Source: Candidatus Zipacnadia bacterium (GTDB lineage: Bacteria > Armatimonadota > Zipacnadia > Zipacnadales > Zipacnadaceae). From it: a DNA stretch of 25,890 bases. A model generated the notes under the pieces. It saw only the letters and a program-made list of their open reading frames with translations, did no database searches and had not been told where the DNA came from. This document shows positions 1 through 8,353 of the stretch, piece after piece (the stretch's first letter is position 1; the number at the start of each line of letters is the position of its first letter). Made by a program: the position numbers and the translations under genes. The stretch lies in assembly GCA_029821215.1 (NCBI GenBank), contig JALGTV010000023.1, forward strand, positions 1 through 25,890, written 5' to 3'.

Positions 1-1626
1 TGCCCCGCGGGCCATTGCCTGCTGTAATATTCGCTCTTGAGGGCCGTAGAATACCAAAGTAGATTCAGTAAGGGCAAGGACCCCGTGCTTCACCCGGGGG
101 TCTTTAGTGGAGTAGAAATAGCCCACTTCGGCCAGCATCCGCTCGAATTCCAGCGTCTCGGACCAATGTCCGGCTACGACTTTGCACGGCGCATGAGCGG
201 GAATATGGTTACCCATCAGTGATGAGGAGAGCACTACATCTGCCGAGGAAGTATTATCACCGAGCCACTGGAGGGCGGCTACTTCATCCTGCGTCAGGTA
301 CGCTGGCGGCACCAGGTAACGTAATAAGTCTAAGTTATTGACAGAAACGTGCTCCAGACAATCAGCAACGAACCACGCATTTGAAGGTATGGTAGTGATC
401 ACCAGCAAGATAGTCAAAATTGAGCCGGACACCCACCGTCCCGCTTTTTTGACCATGACTTCGCTTATACCAACGGCAGCCAATACACACAGCGGCAAGT
501 GCATTCCTTCTATCAACTTTCGTTGAAATGAGACCGGAACATACACTAAGGCAAATCCCACCACCACCCACACAATCATAAATAGCAGCTCAGGCGAAAG
601 GGAAGCAGTATCCGTTGCGGCCGATGATCGGCGGAGAGCCATAAGTATGTAACCCGCCCCTATAACGGCAAAAACCAGTACCAACCCATAGCCGATTGCA
701 TATTCCCAGGGTTGGGCGGAGAGAATGACAGTATCCAATACTTTAGCGCGGTAGGCGGGATCAACCCGGGCGGTATACAGTCCCCAAAGAGGCCCGGGTA
801 GGCCTATCAATACTATCAAGCCGTAGCGGGCGGCAGCCTGGCTCCAGGACAATCGTCCTTGAGCGGCACTTATGGCCCACCAGACAAACAGAGCTGCGTA
901 CGCGATCCCAATGTCATAGGAGTGCACATTGCCCAACAGCAACAGTACTAATCCACACACGATGCTACTATGCAGACTGTCTTCGCGGGCTGCTCTTAGT
1001 CCATACCGAAACGCCACGCACAGCAGGGCCATTCCCGTGGCAAAGAGCGGATTAAGCAGCATAGTCAAAAAGGTGATGGCCTCGGGCTGGGCCTGCCAGC
1101 CAGCCGCCACATCCATCGGATGCAGGGCAAATTGGGCCGCCGCCCGGGGATTATCAGCCGCCTGCACCTGCAGATACACGATCCAGCCCAAACCTGATGA
1201 GACCGCCGCCAGGGCCAAAGCAGTGGCGCGAACGCGGCGATTTTCGGTTAATTCAGCAACCAGCAAGTAAAAGGCGTACAACAGGAAAACGCTGGCTAAC
1301 AACCGCGCTGCATGGAATACAATTATCGGGGCCAGCCCGGTCAGTGCGCAAATCTTGCCCAGCGCCACCAGGAGGATGTTGAAGAAGTGAGGGTTCTGTT
1401 CTTTGGTGGTGTATTGATTGTGCAGTAGCCACTGCCCCTCGCTGGCCTGTCGTATCCAGGACAAATAGGCATTGCCGTCATCCCCTCCCCAGATGAATCC
1501 ACTAAACTGATGGCCGGCTGGCGTCAATTGTATAGCCCGCAGATACGGCACCATCGTCAGGGCGGCAACTAACACTGCAGCTATGAGAACCCATGCTATC
1601 TCGCGTCGGCTAATGGTTGCCGGCAT
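1..1626 (-). CDS. Polytopic membrane protein, GT-C glycosyltransferase-like (C-terminus outside window)
   Basis: An open frame of 542 codons runs from an ATG at 1626 to the left edge without a stop, so the protein is truncated by the window. The N-terminus (MPATISRREIAWVL) leads into a hydrophobic helix, followed by an extracytoplasmic-looking loop with Trp, Gly and Asp (GGDDGNAYLSW, about residues 45-55). Several more membrane helices follow up to about residue 420. After a short basic link (SFQRKLIEGMHLPL) and a last helix comes a soluble tail with LTQDEVAALQWL and GHWSETLEF. This plan, many helices then a soluble domain, is common in bacterial GT-C sugar transferases and their uncharacterised relatives, but I see no diagnostic catalytic motif. 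Its ATG overlaps the stop of the YfhO-like gene (TGATG), which implies translational coupling. A role in transferring lipid-linked sugars is inference. Confidence 0.75.
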   Translation of the reverse strand, partial: MPATISRREIAWVLIAAVLVAALTMVPYLRAIQLTPAGHQFSGFIWGGDDGNAYLSWIRQASEGQWLLHNQYTTKEQNPHFFNILLVALGKICALTGLAPIIVFHAARLLASVFLLYAFYLLVAELTENRRVRATALALAAVSSGLGWIVYLQVQAADNPRAAAQFALHPMDVAAGWQAQPEAITFLTMLLNPLFATGMALLCVAFRYGLRAAREDSLHSSIVCGLVLLLLGNVHSYDIGIAYAALFVWWAISAAQGRLSWSQAAARYGLIVLIGLPGPLWGLYTARVDPAYRAKVLDTVILSAQPWEYAIGYGLVLVFAVIGAGYILMALRRSSAATDTASLSPELLFMIVWVVVGFALVYVPVSFQRKLIEGMHLPLCVLAAVGISEVMVKKAGRWVSGSILTILLVITTIPSNAWFVADCLEHVSVNNLDLLRYLVPPAYLTQDEVAALQWLGDNTSSADVVLSSSLMGNHIPAHAPCKVVAGHWSETLEFERMLAEVGYFYSTKDPRVKHGVLALTESTLVFYGPQERILQQAMARGA

Positions 1627-3071
1627 CAACGACTCACCGGTCCTCTGCCTGCCTTGCCCTGCCCTGACACCAGTACCGCCGCTAATAACAGGGTGGCGAT
1701 GAGGCTAACAAATAGGCCACAAACCACTGAAGCTGGATAATAAGCCATGAGCACGTGATGGCTACCTTCCGGCACCGTGATCTGCCGGAACACGTCGTGG
1801 TAGATGCTGATTTCGGTTGGTTGCCTATCGGTAAAGGCCCGCCAGCCTGGGTAGTAGGTATCGGCTAATATCAATGTATCCGGTCCTGGCGAGTGGACCG
1901 ATATTTTGAGACTATTAAGAGTCTCGTCACTCAACTCAGGCTTCTCCCCACTGGCCGCACTTGCTCCTGCCAGTCGCGCGCGGGGGAGAGCAGGCCTTTC
2001 GTAGAGGTGAATTTGCTGACCCTGCCATTTCAACTGTAGCTCTTTGCCTTCCAGCGGCTCGTCTGCCACTATCCACTTGACGGCCGCTTCACTCAGCCGC
2101 CCTGACCTATAATTCTCTATCAGCATCATATTACCATTTTCTACCGGAGCTGGCTCCTGGCCTTCCAGTTGACGGGCGAAATTGAAAAAGCTGGCCACTG
2201 ACAGCGAATCGTAGCCTTGCACACTATGATACTCATAGACTGTCGCTGAATTAGGCGGCAACAGAGCCTGGGGAATGCGAAACAGGCTCCAGTTTGCCTT
2301 GGGAGTTATCGCCAGTACGCGATCCTGCGGGGTCCAATGCTTCTGGAGCTCACAGATAGCCTCAGTTGTCGGATATACTCTCTCGGCTGGCGCCAGGGGC
2401 AGAAACTCCCGTCCCCACGGCCACAGCTCCACCAGCAATGCGCCGATTAGTACTATCCCGATGCTTGTGGCCCAAACCGCGCGCGAGCCGTGTGGGCCTG
2501 TTATCTTGCCCAGCAAGTGGTGCAGACCCAAACCCGCCAGCATTGCCACGCACAGGATATACACACCTAACAGTCGGGTGAAACTCCCAGTCAAACCCAG
2601 CTTAGGTACTGTGAAGTAGAGGAGTTTGGCCGGCGCCGCCCCCATTACTATAGACAACACAATAGCCGCGGCGATAGCCAATCCCCAGCTCCATCGGCAT
2701 CGCCGCCCCACAATAGCCACCAGGGCCAGTAGTAGAGTGGTAATACCGGCAAATCCGCAGTGTTCACTGTAGCTTATGCCCGGGTAGTCGCCGTGCGCCG
2801 GCGTGCCCAAGAAGTTCGGCAGCGCAAGAGTAATAAGTTCAACCGGCTGCAGCGCTCGGGCCTGGTGAAATTCCCAGCCGCTGGGGGTTGGCCGCTGACT
2901 GCCCCGGGGCGAGAGACTGCCCAGCTCAATAGTGGGTAATAGTTGAGCCATACCGATCCCCAAGCCTAATATTACTGCACCCGCCAGAGGCCAGATTGGC
3001 ACCGGATGCCGCTGGAGGAGGCGATACACTATTCGGCTTAAACCATACCCTGCTGCCACCAGCCATACCAA
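1626..3071 (-). CDS. YfhO-like membrane protein, C-terminal part (broken gene)
   Basis: 481 codons counted from a TTG at 3071; this is probably not a real start but the continuation of the upstream fragment in a shifted frame. It carries several membrane helices (LAGAVILGLGIGMAQLLPTI, then more up to about residue 215) and a soluble region. Near the end it has features usual for the YfhO family: the tail phrase LADTYYPGWRAFTD, the following VFRQITVPEGSHHVLMAYYP, and a final helix. YfhO proteins are polytopic envelope proteins with a GT-C-like fold; in Gram-positives they are linked to glycosylation of lipoteichoic acid or to lipid-linked sugars. The stop codon overlaps the start of the next gene. 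With the 2926-3744 fragment it makes one family-sized protein of about 700 residues. Confidence 0.72.
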   Translation of the reverse strand: MVWLVAAGYGLSRIVYRLLQRHPVPIWPLAGAVILGLGIGMAQLLPTIELGSLSPRGSQRPTPSGWEFHQARALQPVELITLALPNFLGTPAHGDYPGISYSEHCGFAGITTLLLALVAIVGRRCRWSWGLAIAAAIVLSIVMGAAPAKLLYFTVPKLGLTGSFTRLLGVYILCVAMLAGLGLHHLLGKITGPHGSRAVWATSIGIVLIGALLVELWPWGREFLPLAPAERVYPTTEAICELQKHWTPQDRVLAITPKANWSLFRIPQALLPPNSATVYEYHSVQGYDSLSVASFFNFARQLEGQEPAPVENGNMMLIENYRSGRLSEAAVKWIVADEPLEGKELQLKWQGQQIHLYERPALPRARLAGASAASGEKPELSDETLNSLKISVHSPGPDTLILADTYYPGWRAFTDRQPTEISIYHDVFRQITVPEGSHHVLMAYYPASVVCGLFVSLIATLLLAAVLVSGQGKAGRGPVSR

Positions 3072-3744
3072 TCTGCATATGTCCAGCCAGAAGCGCCAGG
3101 CCCAGGCAGGCGGCGGTTAGTGCCATACCCGGCCGAGTTCTACCCCGCATAACCAGTTCAATGCCAAGCAGGGCTCCGGGCAGCCAGGTGAGGGTGTTCA
3201 CCAAACTGGGCAGCTCGGCCCAGGTTACCATAAAGCCGCCGTAGGAGAAGGCTACGGCGGCAAATAACGATGGGAGGATACCGAGGCGCAGCAGACGGCA
3301 CAGGTAAAAAGTCATCAGCCCGGCCAGGAAAAAATGCAAAGCCAGGCTAATGCCCAGAAATCTAATTGGGTGAAGGAATCTCAGCAGCCAGTTAGGCGGA
3401 TAGAAGATACTGGATTGGCCGTTGCCCACTACCGGATAGCCGCAGTACTGGTATGGTGACCACAGGGGCAATTGGTTGCTGCGCAGAGCGCGATGACTCA
3501 ACAGCCTCCAGGGATAGAATTGGGCGACGCTATCCCACAGCAATGAATCCCACTGACGGCTGCTGGTGGGTGGCTGGTCGGATTGCCCCGGCTGCATACA
3601 GCTTTGATACTGGGCAGCTACCGGAACTTTGTCAGCCCCGAGGCAAGGGAACCAGAAGACTACACTGAGGCTGGCCAGAATAACTACTGGAACTAACTGA
3701 TTAGGTAATTTCTGACCTGCTGACAACAGAAGCACCACCACCAA
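2926..3744 (-). CDS. YfhO-like membrane protein, N-terminal part (broken gene)
   Basis: The frame opens at a TTG at 3744, just after an in-frame TGA; GTG codons 2-4 and a later TTG are alternative starts, and no strong Shine-Dalgarno sequence decides. The first helix (about residues 15-35) is followed by the typical YfhO loop: a W-D-S segment with D-S-V-A-Q-F-Y-P-W, then NQLPLWSPYQYCGYPVVGNGQS and a run of helices. Homology-like sequence stops at LLAGHMQI near 3070; YfhO relatives usually have G-H-x-Q there, followed by a hydrophobic helix. In this frame the tail becomes polar and Pro/Ser-rich, while the other frame gives the expected helix (LVWLVAAGYGLSRIVY). So residues after about 226 are probably not native. 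Either the gene is a pseudogene or the base call is wrong. Confidence 0.68.
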   Translation of the reverse strand: MVVVLLLSAGQKLPNQLVPVVILASLSVVFWFPCLGADKVPVAAQYQSCMQPGQSDQPPTSSRQWDSLLWDSVAQFYPWRLLSHRALRSNQLPLWSPYQYCGYPVVGNGQSSIFYPPNWLLRFLHPIRFLGISLALHFFLAGLMTFYLCRLLRLGILPSLFAAVAFSYGGFMVTWAELPSLVNTLTWLPGALLGIELVMRGRTRPGMALTAACLGLALLAGHMQIGMAGGSRVWFKPNSVSPPPAASGANLASGGCSNIRLGDRYGSTITHY

Positions 3745-3819
3745 GTCCGGAAGAGGTCAAGTGCTGTCTGATTCTCATCCTGGCCGGGGCAGACACCACC
3801 CACTTTGCATCTGACCTGA

Positions 3820-4302
3820 CTAATTCTGGTCAGGTAGGGCCTGGGTGATAGTACTCTCCTCGGGGCCGGTCGGAGTTGGCCGACCAGAAACATAGCTGAG
3901 CGCCAACACCACAACACCAATACAAATAATCGCCAGGCCTACCACGCGGCCCGCTGGGATTATCTCTCCCAGCAACCGCCAGGCCAGGATGGCGACAATA
4001 ACGTAGCTAAGCGCGATCATCGGATACGCATAGCTCAGGTCAAGCCGCGACAGGGCCACTATATACAGCAGAGAGCTGATGCCATAGCAGGCAAAGCCGC
4101 CCAATACCAGCCTGTTGTTAATGATTGAAGCCAACACTGTTACCACCGGTGGATTAGCGCCCAGAGTTGTGACCCCCGCCTTGAGGCATACCTGTCCGGC
4201 GGCCCCCAGGCAAATAGCTGCTATAAGAATCGTCATAGCAATCCACATAGGCATCCGTCCTTGCTGTGCGCCCTTGCTGTCGGTAGACTTGGCAATGTTC
4301 AT
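3820..4302 (-). CDS. Small EamA/SMR-family transporter (ArnE/EmrE-like)
   Basis: About 160 residues with four hydrophobic helices, the size of SMR/ArnE-type half-transporters. The first helix (MWIAMTILIAAICLGAAGQVCLKAG) has the small-residue and Gln pattern of this superfamily; helix 3 holds SYAYPMIALSYVIVAILAW and helix 4 GRVVGLAIICIGVVVLA, close to ArnE/ArnF and EamA proteins, which move lipid-linked sugars or small amphiphiles. Starts: ATG at 4302 is chosen; ATG at 4254 or 4248 follows AAGGA and gives a classical short N-terminus. A TTG at 4341 sits 7 bases after GAGGAG but inside a hairpin. It lies 75 bases upstream of the YfhO-like gene in the same direction. With the two GT-C-like proteins it suggests flipping and transfer of an undecaprenyl-type sugar. 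The substrate is unknown. Confidence 0.75.
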   Translation of the reverse strand: MNIAKSTDSKGAQQGRMPMWIAMTILIAAICLGAAGQVCLKAGVTTLGANPPVVTVLASIINNRLVLGGFACYGISSLLYIVALSRLDLSYAYPMIALSYVIVAILAWRLLGEIIPAGRVVGLAIICIGVVVLALSYVSGRPTPTGPEESTITQALPDQN

Positions 4303-4319
4303 CTGTACAAACACCCAAG

Positions 4320-4349
4320 GCCGCAGTTTACACGGGGGCAAACTGCGGC
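4320..4349 (-). terminator. Hairpin after corrinoid protein gene
   Basis: A perfect 10-base-pair inverted repeat: arm gccgcagttt at 4340-4349 read on minus, matching arm at 4320-4329, loop of 10 bases. It lies 33 bases past the corrinoid gene stop and before the transporter ATG. There is no clear U-tract, so a classical intrinsic terminator is not shown; an attenuator or RNA-stability element is also possible. Its 3' flank resembles that of the hairpin at 14945-14972. Confidence 0.45.
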
Positions 4350-4382
4350 TCCTCAGGGATTACACCTCCATTTGCGGCCGGC

Positions 4383-5015
4383 TCAGGCAACAAGACTACT
4401 GACTAACCCTACGGCTGAAGCGGCGTCCGGCGCATAGCCATCCGCGCCAATCTCGTCAGCATAGGCTTGCGTGACCGGCGCCCCGCCAATTATCACCTTC
4501 ACCTGGTCGCGAACTCCTGCCGCGGATAGGGCATCAATGGTGTCCTTCATGGAAGGCATGGTGGTGGTCAACAGTGCCGAAAGGGCTACGACATTGGGGG
4601 CATGCTCCTTAATGCCTTCTACATATGCCTCGGGAGCTACGTCCACCTCCAGATCAATCACCTCAAAGCCTCCGCCTTCCAGCATCATAGAGACCAGATT
4701 CTTCCCGATATCGTGCAGGTCACCTTTGACAGTACCAATAAGTACGGTACCCTTGGGCTCCACGCCACTTTCGGTCAACAGGGGTTTGAGGATGTCCATA
4801 CCAGCGTGCATAGCTCGCGCCGCGATAAGCACCTCTGGCACGTAGAACTCATTGTTTTTGAACTTCTCGCCTACCACATTCATGCCACCAATAAGCCCCT
4901 CGTTAACGATTTCCTCGGGGCCGGTACCATCGTCCAGGGCTTCTTGGGTCAATCGCTTGACTTCCTCACGGTCACCATTTATTACTGCTTGGCCAAGGGC
5001 TTGTAGATCTGCCAT
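4383..5015 (-). CDS. Methyltransferase cognate corrinoid protein (MtbC/MtmC-like)
   Basis: 210 residues in two classical domains: an N-terminal helical cap (about 1-88, with FYVPEVLIAARAMHAGMDIL) and a C-terminal Rossmann-type B12-binding domain. The cobalamin signature D-x-H-x-x-G is visible as GDLHDIGKN, with axial-ligand His about residue 101; the later SALLTTTM and IIGGAPV segments also bind the corrinoid. Such proteins carry a methyl group between a substrate-specific methyltransferase and a second methyltransferase delivering it to tetrahydrofolate or another acceptor. The ATG at 5015 has a strong Shine-Dalgarno sequence (AGGAGGAG). The upstream neighbour is the reductive activator that would restore Co(I) after accidental oxidation. 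No methyltransferase gene is in the window, so the methyl donor cannot be named. Confidence 0.93.
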   Translation of the reverse strand: MADLQALGQAVINGDREEVKRLTQEALDDGTGPEEIVNEGLIGGMNVVGEKFKNNEFYVPEVLIAARAMHAGMDILKPLLTESGVEPKGTVLIGTVKGDLHDIGKNLVSMMLEGGGFEVIDLEVDVAPEAYVEGIKEHAPNVVALSALLTTTMPSMKDTIDALSAAGVRDQVKVIIGGAPVTQAYADEIGADGYAPDAASAVGLVSSLVA

Positions 5016-5113
5016 TTTGTCTCCTCCTGGTAAGTGTTACAAGTTGATTTATAGAGTTGCTCAGTCTGAACATTACGGGATTCGTTAATGACGGGTAATT
5101 GACCTTCTTTGTT

Positions 5114-6952
5114 CTACGGAAATAGCATTTGCTCGGCAAACATATTCTGAAATTCAGGACGGCGGAACAGCTCGATGTGTTGGGCCGCCTCGGCTACCTG
5201 GCAAGCATAGCTGCGCTCGGTCTGCGAAATCAGGGCCAACCCGGCGCCGGCCCCGGCGGCATTTCCCACGCCCTTTACTCTATCCTCGGGTATATTAGGC
5301 AATAGCCCCACCCGCAAGGCGCTGCCTGCTCGCATATAGTTTCCAAAGGCTCCGGCGATGAGCACCTCGCTCAGATCGTCGGCTGATAGACCAGCATAAT
5401 CCAGCAATATGTCAATGCCGGCCCGAACGGCCCCTTTGGCTAACTGAAACTCCCGCACATCTCGCTGGGTCAGAGCCACCGGGACTTGGCCGTTGCGACA
5501 CTCATCAGTCAATATTATTCGCCGTAGATTCTTTTCTCCCTCCAAGCGGTCAGCCACAGCCGCTGACAATTCGCTGGGGACCTCGTCATCTATAAACCGA
5601 CCGGAATTGTCTATCACCCCCAATTCCAGAAGCACCGCCACCGCATCCAGCAGTCCTGAGCCGCAGATTCCTGTTGCCGGCTGGTTGGCAATAGTAGTAA
5701 TCTCAATATCACCATCTCTAATAAAAACATGATCAATTGCTCCGGGCGCCGCTCTCATTCCTTGTTGGATTTCGGACCCTTCAAAGGCCGGGCCGGCGGC
5801 GCACGAAGCTACCAACAAACTCTCACCTGTCCATAGGGCTATTTCACCATTGGTTCCCAAATCTATTGCCAATACGGGCTGCTGCCGATGGGTCATTTCG
5901 GTAGCGGCGATAACCCCTACCGTGTCAGCGCCGACAAACCCGGCGATGCAGGGCAGGCAGAAGACGTTGGCCTCCGGATTAATGTCCAGTCCCGCCTCGC
6001 CCGCCGTCAGATTCAGCGGTTCAGTGGCAACCGGCACATAGGGTGCTTCCGCCAGATATCTGGGCTCCAGGCCCAAAAACAAGTGGTGCATGCAGGTATT
6101 GCCGACTATGGTGACCTCGTAGATTTCCTGCTGGTCGGCGCTAACCTTGTCCACCGCTTCAGCAATAAGTTCGTTTATATCCCCCAGCACCTTGCGGCGC
6201 AGTTGTGCCAGTCCGGCAGCATGGGTATTTGCATAATCAATGCGCGAGACAACATCAAGCCCATATTGTGCCTGGGAATTGGCTCGCGCCGCTGAGGATA
6301 GTTGCTCTCCGTCCTGCAGGTCAATCAGGTAAAGCGCCATGGTGGAGGTACCAATATCTACGGCCGCTCCCAGGCAGCGTGGTGCCTCCCGGTGGGGATA
6401 AATGGCAATCAACTGATTGTCGTGGATGACTGCCGCCACCCGCTGGTCTTCAGCCCGCACGGCAGTGGGCAGATTGCGCAGAACCGAGGGAGTAGCAGTT
6501 AGTTGGGGGTACTTGTCAGCCACTGCATCCGCTAAGCGGCGCAAATCGCTGCGTTGATCGTCCAGGACTGGCTCAGAAAGTTGGACCAACTCTTGGCGAA
6601 CAGCGGGCTCCAGCGGGACCCACCGAGCCATCTGCGGTCCCAGTGATTTCTCTACGATTGGGGCGACTTGCGGTATTATTTCTACTACAGTATCACCCAT
6701 CAGCCGCGTCTGGCAAGCCAGCCGACGCCCGCGGCGGAGCTGGTCGGAGCTAAGGTGCTCAAGCTCAGCGTCAGTTGGGTCGTTGGCCTCTCCTGATTTG
6801 ACAAGCACCTGGCACTGCCCGCACTGCCCCTTGCCGCCACAAGGGGTAGCCAGATCTATATTGGCGATTGCTGCCGCTTCTGATATTAAAGTACCGCGGG
6901 GCACTTGCTTCCTCTGGCCCCCCGGCTCAAAGGTTACCCTGACTGTTGACAT
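5114..6952 (-). CDS. Corrinoid activation protein, [2Fe-2S] plus ASKHA ATPase (RACo/DUF4445)
   Basis: 612 residues. The N-terminus is a plant-type ferredoxin domain with four cysteine ligands, Cys38, Cys44, Cys47 and Cys80 (CGGKGQCGQC, then LACQT). A linker follows, then an actin/Hsp70-like ATPase region with DIGTSTMALYLIDL (about 195), LAIDLGTNGEIALW (about 365), TGICGSG and AGAFGNYM (about 545). This matches RACo, the reductive activator of corrinoid proteins, which uses ATP hydrolysis to pass a low-potential electron to Co(II). Length and domain order are as usual for the family. It is followed after 98 bases by the corrinoid protein, its likely substrate. The ATG has a modest upstream AGG. 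Confidence 0.93.
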   Translation of the reverse strand: MSTVRVTFEPGGQRKQVPRGTLISEAAAIANIDLATPCGGKGQCGQCQVLVKSGEANDPTDAELEHLSSDQLRRGRRLACQTRLMGDTVVEIIPQVAPIVEKSLGPQMARWVPLEPAVRQELVQLSEPVLDDQRSDLRRLADAVADKYPQLTATPSVLRNLPTAVRAEDQRVAAVIHDNQLIAIYPHREAPRCLGAAVDIGTSTMALYLIDLQDGEQLSSAARANSQAQYGLDVVSRIDYANTHAAGLAQLRRKVLGDINELIAEAVDKVSADQQEIYEVTIVGNTCMHHLFLGLEPRYLAEAPYVPVATEPLNLTAGEAGLDINPEANVFCLPCIAGFVGADTVGVIAATEMTHRQQPVLAIDLGTNGEIALWTGESLLVASCAAGPAFEGSEIQQGMRAAPGAIDHVFIRDGDIEITTIANQPATGICGSGLLDAVAVLLELGVIDNSGRFIDDEVPSELSAAVADRLEGEKNLRRIILTDECRNGQVPVALTQRDVREFQLAKGAVRAGIDILLDYAGLSADDLSEVLIAGAFGNYMRAGSALRVGLLPNIPEDRVKGVGNAAGAGAGLALISQTERSYACQVAEAAQHIELFRRPEFQNMFAEQMLFP

Positions 6953-6982
6953 AGTTGCCTACTATCGCCTGCTTTGTGCTTC

Positions 6983-7330
6983 TTAGTAGTAACTCAGTTG
7001 CTTTTTAGCCTCAGTGGCTTCCCGCGTGTTGTGATCCAAACTGATTACTCGTTCGAACAGCGGTTTAGCCTGCGCATACTGTCCCAACATAGTGTGCAAC
7101 ATGGCGAAATCGTAGACAAAACGCTGGTTTTTCGGGGCCAACTGAATTGCATGGTCAAAGTGCTCTTCGGCTAATTCAAACTCACCTTGATTCATAACTG
7201 TGTGGGCTAAGCCCCACCATGCATCAGCATTGTTAGGCTCGGCATCCACAACTTGTTCATACAGGGTCTGTGCCTGGGCGTACTCGCCGTTGACGCGGTG
7301 TTCGTGCGCCCGCTGCAGTAGCTCACTCAT
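6983..7330 (-). CDS. Small tetratricopeptide-repeat protein
   Basis: 115 residues, almost entirely about three TPR units (roughly 1-34, 35-68, 69-102) with the usual W/L/G/Y/A/P pattern, for example ADAWWGLAHTVMNQGEFELAEEHFDHAIQLAP. There is no signal peptide or membrane segment, so it should be cytoplasmic. GGGGAG lies a few bases before the ATG. It sits 30 bases upstream of the corrinoid activator and 73 bases downstream of fmt. TPR proteins are scaffolds, so a role in assembling the corrinoid system is possible but only suggested by position. Confidence 0.85.
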   Translation of the reverse strand: MSELLQRAHEHRVNGEYAQAQTLYEQVVDAEPNNADAWWGLAHTVMNQGEFELAEEHFDHAIQLAPKNQRFVYDFAMLHTMLGQYAQAKPLFERVISLDHNTREATEAKKQLSYY

Positions 7331-7403
7331 AGTCGGCTCCCCTACTGCATTTTGTGCCTTCTACAATATATTTGGGATTAGCGCAACGACACGATCCCGC
7401 CGT

Positions 7404-8339
7404 CTACTGTATTTTTTCTCCCTGTTGGAGGTGGGCCCCCCGCAGGTAATCTGGGGCCGACATTACCCGGCGTCCTTCCGGTTGAACCTCTTTAACCAGC
7501 ACCGCATCCTGCCCGGCTGTAACTACCCATCCCTGGTTAGGAAGTATTTTCGCGATAATACCGCAGTTTCCTTCTTGGCGATTCTCGGCAGCTACCACGT
7601 TAGCCTGTCTAATTTTAATTCTTTGCCCTTGTACTTGGCATACTGCCCCCGGCCAGGGCCAGCAGGCCCGAATTTGGTTCACAATACTCTGGGCCGGCCT
7701 GCACCAATCAATTATCCCATCTTCCTTAGACAGTGCTGGTGCCTGAGTTGCCTGATCGTCATCCTGACAGATTCGCGGTGCATTCCCCGCCTCTATCAAA
7801 CTGAGCGCTTCAGCTAACAGCTCAATGCCCAATTCGGTAAGACGCGCGGTTAGCGTGGCCGCATTGTCCTGCTGGTGAATGACCAAGCTACGTTGAACAA
7901 TAATGTCACCAGCATCCAGTTCTTTACTAATATATTGCACTGTCACGCCTGTCTTTGTCAAGCCCTCCAGCAGAGCATGCTGCACCGGTGCGGCTCCGCG
8001 CAGCTTCGGCAGCAGCGAATAATGTACATTTATAGCTGCCTTGGCCGGCATCTGTATGACCTGCTCAGGAAGTATCCGGCCGTAGGCTACGACTACGAAC
8101 GTATCAGCCTCCAGTTGGCCCAATTGCTCAAGAAACTCGCTACTGCCGACAGACTCGGGCTGAAAAACAGGCACCTCCAGCTCCTGGGCGGCTACCTTTA
8201 CCGGAGGCGGCTGCAGTTTCCTGCCTCGCCCTCGCGGTCGGTCGGGTTGGGTGACTACCCCGACTAACTGATGGGAGCGGTCAATGAGCGGCAAATACCG
8301 CGCCGCATCAGCAGGAGTACCCCAGAATACCACTTTCAC
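7404..8339 (-). CDS. fmt: Methionyl-tRNA formyltransferase
   Basis: 311 residues, the normal size. It formylates Met-tRNA(fMet) with 10-formyl-tetrahydrofolate to start protein synthesis. The N-terminal formyltransferase domain shows the Rossmann start KVVFWGTPADAA, the tRNA-contact loop QPDRPRGRGRKLQP, and the catalytic set Asn104, His106 and Asp142 in INVHYSLLPKLRGAAPVQ and ELDAGDIIV. The C-terminal OB-like domain begins near residue 205 with QIRACWPWPGAVC. The start is GTG, with AAGGAG about 10 bases upstream. It lies 14 bases after def, the usual pairing, since deformylase removes the formyl group that Fmt adds. Confidence 0.97.
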   Translation of the reverse strand: MKVVFWGTPADAARYLPLIDRSHQLVGVVTQPDRPRGRGRKLQPPPVKVAAQELEVPVFQPESVGSSEFLEQLGQLEADTFVVVAYGRILPEQVIQMPAKAAINVHYSLLPKLRGAAPVQHALLEGLTKTGVTVQYISKELDAGDIIVQRSLVIHQQDNAATLTARLTELGIELLAEALSLIEAGNAPRICQDDDQATQAPALSKEDGIIDWCRPAQSIVNQIRACWPWPGAVCQVQGQRIKIRQANVVAAENRQEGNCGIIAKILPNQGWVVTAGQDAVLVKEVQPEGRRVMSAPDYLRGAHLQQGEKIQ

Positions 8340-8353
8340 CGTCTATTTGCTCC

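Noticed and set aside
3814..3835. Inverted repeat acctgac/gtcaggt at the end of the transporter gene
   Set aside because: Seven-base stem and no U-tract; too weak to call a terminator.
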